A stretch of 13,907 nucleotides of DNA. Origin: Succinatimonas sp. UBA6849 (GTDB taxonomy: Bacteria; Pseudomonadota; Gammaproteobacteria; Enterobacterales; Succinivibrionaceae). Shown piece by piece: positions 8,721 to 13,907 of this stretch. How positions within the stretch are numbered: the stretch's first letter is position 1; each line of letters begins with the position of its first letter. The DNA is taken from contig DKDL01000069.1 in the NCBI GenBank assembly GCA_002449335.1, forward strand, positions 24,270-38,176. Reading direction: 5' to 3'. The notes under the pieces are model-generated. The model saw only the letters and a program-made list of their open reading frames with translations. It ran no database searches and was not told the origin of the DNA. The translations under genes and the position numbers were made by a program.

Positions 8721-8747
8721 CTTAGCACATACACCTATATCTATCAA
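8719..8747 (-). promoter_or_regulatory. Sigma70-like promoter for the aminopeptidase-pssA-recG-asmA run
   Basis: On the minus strand the -35 is TTGATA (8747-8742, five of six consensus bases). A 17-nt spacer follows, then the -10 TAAGAT (8724-8719, four of six) preceded by TGC, an extended -10. Start of transcription is expected near 8712, giving a leader of about 50 nt to the ATG at 8659. Confidence 0.6.
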
Positions 8748-8767
8748 AAAACGATGTGTTTTCAGTG

Positions 8768-8773
8768 TACAAT
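8768..8773 (+). promoter_or_regulatory. Possible -10 box for opdA
   Basis: TACAAT (five of six consensus bases) lies 38 nt before the opdA ATG and would give a leader of about 32 nt. No convincing -35 is present at 16-18 nt spacing (the region is A-rich), so an activator or another sigma factor would be needed if this is real. Confidence 0.35.
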
Positions 8774-8811
8774 CGTAGAAAAGTAAAAATTATTAACAGG
8801 AAAGAATAAAA

Positions 8812-10869
8812 ATGTCTGAAATTAAAGATAATCCATTATTAAATTATAGTGGTCTACCTCCTTTCTCACAGGTAAAGCCAGAGCATGTAAAAAGTGCTGT
8901 AGAAACCGCTATTGAAAGATGTAAAAAACAGATCATCGAATTATCTGAAAAATACAAAAATGAGCCTACTTGGGATAATGTAATTTCTCCAATTGAAGAA
9001 AATGAAGATCGCCTATCTAAAGTTTGGTCTGTTGTTTCTCATTTAAATTCTGTAAATAACACCCCTGAGTTGAGAAAAGCTCATGATGAGTGTTTACCTG
9101 TTCTTTCTCAGTTCTATTCATGGTTTGGTCAATACAAGCCTTATTTTGAAGTATTAAAGAAAATTCAGGCCTCAGATGCTTTTGGGAGACTTTCAATTCC
9201 TCAGCAGAAAGCTATTAAGAATGCTATTCGTGACTTCAAATTAACAGGTGTTGATTTAAATGAAGCAGATCAGAAAGAATTTGCTCAAATTTCAGCAAAA
9301 TTAAGTGAGTTAACTTCAAAGTTCTCAAATAACGTACTAGATGCAACTCATGGTTATACCTTACACGTAACTGAAAAAGATAAGTTAAAAGGTCTACCTG
9401 AGAGTGCTTTAAAGCTAGCTAGTGCAGAAGCAGCTGAGCGCAAATTAGAAGGTTATGTCTTTACTCTAGAGATGCCTTCATATCTACCTTTTATGACTCA
9501 TTGTGAAAACAGAGAGTTAAGAAAAGAGCTTTATGTAGCTTACAACACTCGTTCTTCAGAAATTGGTCCTAATGCTGGTAAATGGGATAACGCCAAGGTA
9601 ATGGAAGAGATCCTTTCATTACGTTACAGAGAAGCAAAACTGTTAGGTTTTGAGTCTTATGCTCATTTATCTTTAGCTACCAAGATGGCTGATACTCCAG
9701 AGACTGTAATTAGTTTCTTAGAGGATTTAGCTAAAAAGTCACACTCTCAGGGTGAAAAGGAAATTGCTACCTTACGTGAGTATGCTAAAAAGAATGGTGT
9801 TGATGATCTGCAGCCTTGGGATATAGCTTTTTATTCAGAAAAACTTCGCCAGGAGAAGTATTCATATTCAGAAGAAGAGTTACGCCCATACTTCCCTGAG
9901 AATAAAGTAATCGAAGGTATGTTTGAGTGTGCTCATAGATTATATGGAATTTCTCTAAAGAAGCGTTTAGGTGTAGATGTCTGGAATGAAAACGTAAAGT
10001 GCTTTGATGTATATGAGGATAAATACGGTTCAAAGATTGGATCTATATTTATGGACTTATATGCTCGTCCTGGTAAGAACGGCGGTGCATGGATGGATGA
10101 GTGTTTAACTCGTCGTTACCGCGATGATGGTACTTTGCAGTTACCAGTAGCCTATCTAGTATGTAACTTTACACGTCCTGTAAATGGCAACATCTCAGAG
10201 TTAACTCATGATGAGGTTGTAACTATATTCCATGAGTTTGGTCATTCACTAAATCAGTTATTAACAAAGATTGATATTGCTGATGTTTCAGGTATCAATG
10301 GTGTGCCTTGGGACGCTGTTGAGTTACCAAGCCAGTTCAATGAGAACTTTGCTTGGCAGGAAGAGGTTTTGAACTTCTTATCAAGTCACGTAAAGACTGG
10401 TAAGCCATTACCTAAAGATAAGTTAGACGCAGTTCTAGCAGCTAAGAACTTTGAATCAGCAATGGCAATGTTGCGTCAGATTGAGTTCGCTCTTTTTGAT
10501 TTTAGAATTCATCTTGAATATGATCCTGAAAAGGGTGGCAGAATCTTTGAAATTCTAAATGAAGTTAAAAACAAGGTTGCGGTTGTTCCTAACTTTAAGG
10601 ATAGTCGCTTCCCTAATAACTTTACTCATATCTTCTCAGGTGGATATGCTGCTGGCTACTACAGCTATAAGTGGGCTGAAGTATTAGCTGCTGATGCTTT
10701 CTCATTATTTGAAGAGAAGGGGATCTTTAACCGTGAAGTTGGTAAGAGCTTTGAAGAGTTAATACTAGCTTGTGGCGGTGCTTCAGATCCATTAAAGAAC
10801 TTTGAAGAGTTCAGAGGCAGAAAGCCTAGCGTTGATGCTCTGTTAAAGCAAAGTGGCATTGAGCAGTAA
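8812..10869 (+). CDS. prlC: Oligopeptidase A (M3 zinc metallopeptidase)
   Basis: Oligopeptidase A (OpdA/PrlC) is a cytosolic zinc peptidase that cleaves short peptides, including released signal peptides and products of larger proteases. The 685 residues align along the whole length with E. coli OpdA (680), for example SHLNSVNNTPELR (76-88), SNNVLDATHGYT (172-183), GPNAGKWDNAKVMEEIL (252-268) and ELQPWDIAYYSEK-like DLQPWDIAFYSEK (332-344). The zinc site is HEFGH (474-478) with the third ligand E504 in VELPSQF, spaced as in the thimet oligopeptidase group. The C-terminal FSGGYAAGYYSYKWAEVLAADAF (608-630) is the substrate-loop signature. The start ATG has AGGA (8798-8801) 10 nt upstream. The gene is divergent from the aminopeptidase across 152 nt and ends just before a strong hairpin. 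In E. coli the gene is followed by rsmJ (yhiQ); here it is followed by a convergent rnb. Confidence 0.97.
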   Translation: MSEIKDNPLLNYSGLPPFSQVKPEHVKSAVETAIERCKKQIIELSEKYKNEPTWDNVISPIEENEDRLSKVWSVVSHLNSVNNTPELRKAHDECLPVLSQFYSWFGQYKPYFEVLKKIQASDAFGRLSIPQQKAIKNAIRDFKLTGVDLNEADQKEFAQISAKLSELTSKFSNNVLDATHGYTLHVTEKDKLKGLPESALKLASAEAAERKLEGYVFTLEMPSYLPFMTHCENRELRKELYVAYNTRSSEIGPNAGKWDNAKVMEEILSLRYREAKLLGFESYAHLSLATKMADTPETVISFLEDLAKKSHSQGEKEIATLREYAKKNGVDDLQPWDIAFYSEKLRQEKYSYSEEELRPYFPENKVIEGMFECAHRLYGISLKKRLGVDVWNENVKCFDVYEDKYGSKIGSIFMDLYARPGKNGGAWMDECLTRRYRDDGTLQLPVAYLVCNFTRPVNGNISELTHDEVVTIFHEFGHSLNQLLTKIDIADVSGINGVPWDAVELPSQFNENFAWQEEVLNFLSSHVKTGKPLPKDKLDAVLAAKNFESAMAMLRQIEFALFDFRIHLEYDPEKGGRIFEILNEVKNKVAVVPNFKDSRFPNNFTHIFSGGYAAGYYSYKWAEVLAADAFSLFEEKGIFNREVGKSFEELILACGGASDPLKNFEEFRGRKPSVDALLKQSGIEQ

Positions 10870-10877
10870 TTAAAATA

Positions 10878-10902
10878 AAAGAGCAGCTTTTAGCTGCTCT
10901 TT
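10878..10902. terminator. Bidirectional intrinsic terminator between opdA and rnb
   Basis: Arms AAAGAGCAGCT (10878-10888) and AGCTGCTCTTT (10892-10902) form an 11-bp perfect stem with a 3-nt loop, 8 nt after the opdA stop. On the minus strand the stem runs into TTTTATTTTAATTA, a good U tract for ending rnb transcripts. On the plus strand the tract is shorter (TTTGAGATTTT) but usable for opdA. Confidence 0.85.
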
Positions 10903-10908
10903 GAGATT

Positions 10909-10938
10909 TTATAGATTGGAGGTGGAACTAATCTATAA
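10909..10938. repeat. Second hairpin in the opdA-rnb gap
   Basis: Arms TTATAGATT (10909-10917) and AATCTATAA (10930-10938) are perfect complements around a 12-nt loop (GGAGGTGGAACT). It lies between the rnb stop (10961) and the main terminator, so it would be in the rnb 3' UTR. It has no strong U tract of its own. It may block 3' exonucleases or assist termination. Confidence 0.55.
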
Positions 10939-10960
10939 GTTCTAATTCCATCTTCTGGTT

Positions 10961-12973
10961 TTATCTTCTTCTGTTGTAGTTATTTCTGTTTCTCTTAGAT
11001 GCAGCAGGATCTGGTAAAATCAATCCACCAAAAGGCTCACTAGGAGCACCTACTACAGATCTTGTTTCCTTGTTAACTTCAACGATTCTAACTTTAATAG
11101 GATCGCCTAGACGTTTTACAAGGTTACCCTTCACAAAAGCTTCTCCTGTATCACCTGAGAGAATTAGATCTTCTTTGCTTTCAGAGATAAATGAGAATGG
11201 AACAAAGATCATTGCTCCGTTTTCAGTTAGGATGACCTTTAAGCCTCCTCTTGAAATATCAAAGATTTCACCATTAAATACAGTCTTCTTTTCAATTTCA
11301 GGCTCTAAGAACTCAACATATAACCAATCTCTTACATCGCGCTCAGCCATTCTGTTAGTACGACGAGCTTCGTTCATCTCTTTTAAAAGATCTTCATCTG
11401 GAAGAGTTGGCTTTAGAGTGTTTGCAACAAGAGATTTTAGTAATCTGTGGTTTACCATATCACCATATTTTCTGATAGGAGAGGTCCAGGTTGCATAGTT
11501 TTCAACACCTAAAGCATAGTGTGGGCCTGGAGCAATACTAATTTCAGAGTATTCTTGGAGCTTTCTGATCCTGCTGTCTAAATAATCATTGTTGTTATCG
11601 ACAGCAAATCTTCTGATCTTGTTGTACTCTTCAATGGTATCTAATTTGTCTTCTTCAAAAGGACATTTCTCTTTTTCAAGTAACTCTACTATGTCCTTTT
11701 TCTTCTGCATATCAAAACCGCAGTGGATGTTAAAGATACCGCTATTGAGTTTTTCTGCTAAGAAGTCGCCAGCTGCTACGTTTGATACAATCATTGCTTC
11801 TTCAACAATCTGATTGGCAATACGTCTGTGGTTTACTTCAATATGATCCAAAGCTCCGTTATCTTTTAGAACGAACTCATAATCAGGTCTGTTCTTAAAG
11901 CTTGCTGCATGAGTTGAACGGTAATGATCCCTTACTTTAGTAAACTCTACTAATAAATCAAGAATTGGTTTGATTTCATCTGATGGTGTGAATTTAGCAT
12001 CTTCTACACCCTCTAAGTAGTCTGAGATCTCGTTGTAGATTAACTTACCGTGAGACAGGATCTTAGCTAACTTAAATACGGTTTTATCTTTTAATAATTC
12101 ACCGTCTTTAGTAATAGTCATGATACCTACAAGAGCAGGTCTTGCTTCATCAGCTCTTAATGAGCACAGATTCTGAGAGAGAATTCTAGGTAACATAGGA
12201 ATATCTCTGCCAGGTAAGTAAATTGAGAATGCTCTGTGAGCTGCAAGATCATTTAGTGGGGTATTCTCAGCAATGTAACCTGTAGGATCGGCAATAGCTG
12301 TATAGAGTTTGTAATTGTCACCATCTTTTTCAATATACAAAGCATCATCCATATCCTCAGTGTGCTCTGAATCGATAGTAACAAAAGGAACAGCTGACAT
12401 ATCCTCTCTTGGAAGATCATCTTCTAAGAACTTAAATTCAGCATCTTCAGGTTCTGCTAATGGTAAGTCATAACGTCTTAAGCTAACAGACCAAGGAGCT
12501 TTTGGATCATTCTTCTTGCAGACAAACTCATCTAATGATGCTCTAAAGAATTTCTTTTCTAAAGCATGTGAGGTCAAGTTGCAGATAACCCAATCACCGT
12601 TTTCAAGCTTCTGTGATTTGTCTTTGCGGTGATCATCAACCTGTATTCTAATGTTGATGCTAGGATGATCAGGAATGATGTTTAATTTGCCACCAACATA
12701 TAAAACCTTACCTACGAATCTTTTTAAGTAAGCTTCAATTAGTTTTTCAGGAACTGCGTGACTCTTGCCGTTACCATCATCTTCGATAACTGCTCTGATT
12801 CTGTCTCCATTAACGATATTCTTCATATCATTTGGAGTGATGAAGAAAGATTCTCTATCAACTTCTAAGAATCCAAAACCTCTATCTGAGGCTTTTACAA
12901 AACCTTCTTTTTTTACTTTTTCTTTTTCAAATGTGTTCTTTAACTGACGTAAAGCTGGATCGTCAAATAACAT
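10961..12973 (-). CDS. rnb: Exoribonuclease II (RNase II)
   Basis: RNase II degrades single-stranded RNA processively from the 3' end to nucleoside monophosphates, a main mRNA turnover activity in gammaproteobacteria. From the ATG at 12973 the protein has 670 residues (E. coli 644). The first residues MLFDDPALRQLKN align with E. coli MFQDNPLLAQLKQ. Cold-shock domains come first (KASDRGFGFLEVD at 27-39). The catalytic RNB domain has TIDSEHTEDMDDAL, with D201, D207, D209 and D210 in this numbering, identical to the E. coli positions. Y313 and R501 in SPIRKYGDMVNHRLL are also kept. An S1 domain begins near 565 (FNGEIFDISRGGLKVIL). The C-terminal tail past about 650 is an extra Lys/Arg/Asn-rich extension that could add RNA contacts. 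The in-frame TTG at 12985 overlaps the GGAG site and is unlikely as start. The gene has its own -10 upstream and a terminator downstream, so it appears monocistronic. Confidence 0.96.
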   Translation of the reverse strand: MLFDDPALRQLKNTFEKEKVKKEGFVKASDRGFGFLEVDRESFFITPNDMKNIVNGDRIRAVIEDDGNGKSHAVPEKLIEAYLKRFVGKVLYVGGKLNIIPDHPSINIRIQVDDHRKDKSQKLENGDWVICNLTSHALEKKFFRASLDEFVCKKNDPKAPWSVSLRRYDLPLAEPEDAEFKFLEDDLPREDMSAVPFVTIDSEHTEDMDDALYIEKDGDNYKLYTAIADPTGYIAENTPLNDLAAHRAFSIYLPGRDIPMLPRILSQNLCSLRADEARPALVGIMTITKDGELLKDKTVFKLAKILSHGKLIYNEISDYLEGVEDAKFTPSDEIKPILDLLVEFTKVRDHYRSTHAASFKNRPDYEFVLKDNGALDHIEVNHRRIANQIVEEAMIVSNVAAGDFLAEKLNSGIFNIHCGFDMQKKKDIVELLEKEKCPFEEDKLDTIEEYNKIRRFAVDNNNDYLDSRIRKLQEYSEISIAPGPHYALGVENYATWTSPIRKYGDMVNHRLLKSLVANTLKPTLPDEDLLKEMNEARRTNRMAERDVRDWLYVEFLEPEIEKKTVFNGEIFDISRGGLKVILTENGAMIFVPFSFISESKEDLILSGDTGEAFVKGNLVKRLGDPIKVRIVEVNKETRSVVGAPSEPFGGLILPDPAASKRNRNNYNRRR

Positions 12974-12979
12974 GCTTAT

Positions 12980-12983
12980 CTCC
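12980..12983 (-). promoter_or_regulatory. Ribosome binding site deciding the rnb start
   Basis: The minus strand reads TTTTGGAGATAAGCATG. GGAG sits 6 nt before the ATG at 12973, which fits the E. coli protein start and excludes the TTG at 12985 that overlaps it. Confidence 0.75.
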
Positions 12984-13003
12984 AAAATTATTTTTCACCG
13001 CAG

Positions 13004-13009
13004 ATTATA
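13004..13009 (-). promoter_or_regulatory. Probable -10 box of the rnb promoter
   Basis: The minus strand reads TATAAT, a perfect consensus -10, 30 nt before the rnb ATG. No good -35 is seen at 16-18 nt spacing (the region reads near CAGAAA/TCAGAA). A start near 12997 would leave a leader of about 24 nt. Confidence 0.5.
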
Positions 13010-13022
13010 CAATGAGGAGGGG

Positions 13023-13050
13023 CTGTTTTCTGATTTTTGAGAAAAAACAG
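13023..13050. repeat. Imperfect inverted repeat upstream of rnb and the menA-like gene
   Basis: CTGTTTT (13023-13029) and AAAACAG (13044-13050) form a 7-bp stem around 14 nt. Flanking CT and AG bases could extend pairing if two extra A residues bulge out. It overlaps the -35 region of rnb and could be an operator for either divergent gene. Chance is possible in such A/T-rich sequence. Confidence 0.3.
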
Positions 13051-13111
13051 GATAAAAGTGCACTAGATCAATTAGAATATAGCAATGATTAAGTGATGAC
13101 TAATAACCTGT

Positions 13112-13907
13112 ATGAACAAAGAAAATAAAATCAATCCAAGATACATTTCGCTGTTTTATGCCTTAACTAACTGCGCATTAGGTTGTGCTATTGGCTTTTA
13201 CTACGGTGATGTTACTTTTAGAACCATAGTAGTTGCTATATCTATTATCATTTGTGGTGGTGGCATTCAGTCCTTATGCAATTATTCTATTGATTATTCT
13301 CGTGCTTACAGAAAGCATCGCTTGGATAAGCAAAAAGGTTTTATGACTCCAATTATGATTGGAGAAATTTCTCTTACTCAATTAAGAAAGAGAATGGCAT
13401 TAGTTACCCTTTTAATTGCTATTTTTGGTGCACTTTCCCTTTATCTTGCTATAGGCTCAAACATCCAGCTTCTGTCATGGTTTATCTTTTTGTGTGCCTT
13501 ATCTATTCTGTTAGCTCTTTTCTACACCACCAGTAGTATTTATCTTTATAAGGGAATTGGTGCAATTGCTATCTTTGTCATTTTCGGCATGATTTCAATT
13601 TTAGGTTCGCAGTTCATTATTGTGGCAGCATCTAGTGCTACTATTGATTTTTATCCCGATGCTTACCTTTTGGCAGTAAGTGCCGCAGCTAGTTCTTTAA
13701 TTATTCTCTATGTAAGAAGCATTAGAACCAATGTAAGGGAAAAAGCTAAAACTATAGGTCAAGTTATCAGTTATGAAATTTCTACAATCTACTTAATTGC
13801 GTTAGTAGGTGCAGATATCACATTTTCTGTATTAGCCTGTATCACTTCTCACAGAGCTTTAGAGTCTCTGTTTATCATTGCAGGCTTCATTCCTATGATC
13901 TACTTTT
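13112..13907 (+). CDS. MenA-like UbiA-superfamily membrane protein with eroded Asp motifs, 3' end outside window
   Basis: The frame is open from ATG 13112 for 265 codons and runs off the window; MenA is about 308 residues. An in-frame TGA at 13097-13099 leaves this ATG as the only ordinary start, and no Shine-Dalgarno is visible. It is strongly hydrophobic with about seven helices. MenA transfers a polyprenyl tail to 1,4-dihydroxy-2-naphthoate in menaquinone synthesis. Likeness to E. coli MenA, compared from memory, includes GIQSLCNYSIDY (51-62, against LLQILSNLANDY), GEISLTQLRKRMAL (84-97, against GVITQQEMKRALI) and IGAIAIFVIFGMISILGS (149-166, against LGDISVLVFFGWLSVMGS). N57 and D61 remain, but the other first-motif aspartates become R64, R70 and K73. 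GLGD becomes GIGA (A151), and the second motif NNLRDxxxD becomes RSIRTxxxE (T205, E209). Membership of the superfamily is fairly sure; catalytic activity as MenA is doubtful. Confidence 0.75.
   Translation, partial: MNKENKINPRYISLFYALTNCALGCAIGFYYGDVTFRTIVVAISIIICGGGIQSLCNYSIDYSRAYRKHRLDKQKGFMTPIMIGEISLTQLRKRMALVTLLIAIFGALSLYLAIGSNIQLLSWFIFLCALSILLALFYTTSSIYLYKGIGAIAIFVIFGMISILGSQFIIVAASSATIDFYPDAYLLAVSAAASSLIILYVRSIRTNVREKAKTIGQVISYEISTIYLIALVGADITFSVLACITSHRALESLFIIAGFIPMIYF

Noticed and set aside
11070..11498. A 142-codon plus-strand frame inside rnb
   Set aside because: It is antisense to a strongly conserved part of RNase II, has no ribosome site, and its Ser/Phe-rich translation is typical of the complement of real coding sequence.
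13078..13090. TATAGCAATGATT, resembling the repeat at 5307-5342
   Set aside because: It is a single copy without an inverted partner, and an 11-base likeness in AT-rich DNA is weak evidence of a dispersed element.
1..13907. Defence system, prophage, integron, CRISPR array or insertion sequence
   Set aside because: All long genes are recognisable chromosomal families; I saw no regularly spaced repeats, transposase motifs, terminal inverted repeats or tRNA-flanked att sites.

Overview
This AT-rich window carries mostly housekeeping genes of a gammaproteobacterium. The genes that place it there are an E. coli-type phospholipase D-like phosphatidylserine synthase (PssA), an RNase II (Rnb), an oligopeptidase A (OpdA/PrlC) and a YihY family membrane protein. 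Low GC with these families would fit the anaerobic Succinivibrionaceae. That placement is an inference and was not tested by any search. I see no CRISPR array, tRNA, rRNA, insertion sequence or prophage gene.

Layout. Positions 1-681 (+) hold the 3' part of a yihY-like gene. It converges on a four-gene minus-strand run that reads, in transcription order, from 8659 down to 713: a long aminopeptidase P, pssA, recG, and an AsmA-family gene. Gaps in this run are 15, 67 and 8 nt, which suggests an operon. A good sigma70-like promoter (TTGATA-N17-TAAGAT with an extended -10) precedes the aminopeptidase. A 12-bp palindrome covers the end of its -10 box and its expected start site. The 67-nt gap before recG contains a 12-bp perfect inverted repeat. 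Divergent from this run, opdA occupies 8812-10869 (+). It converges on rnb (12973-10961, -), and two back-to-back hairpins lie between them; the first is a likely bidirectional terminator. At the right edge, a UbiA-superfamily gene most like menA (13112 onward, +) runs off the window.

How the genes fit together. AsmA-type proteins and PssA both concern envelope lipids: phosphatidylserine, and from it phosphatidylethanolamine, is made at the inner membrane, and AsmA-family proteins are implicated in lipid traffic to the outer membrane. RecG handles branched DNA and shares the run without an obvious functional link. Aminopeptidase P and OpdA are cytosolic peptidases that face each other across a 152-nt regulatory region and may act in sequence on peptide breakdown. 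RNase II degrades mRNA.

The most unusual item is the right-edge gene. It aligns without gaps to the first MenA motif region and keeps the MenA-like fold signals, but it has lost almost all of the aspartates that bind Mg-diphosphate in this superfamily. It is either a pseudoenzyme or a prenyltransferase relative with a new job. The rest of the window looks ordinary, and I found no clear new defence or mobile system.
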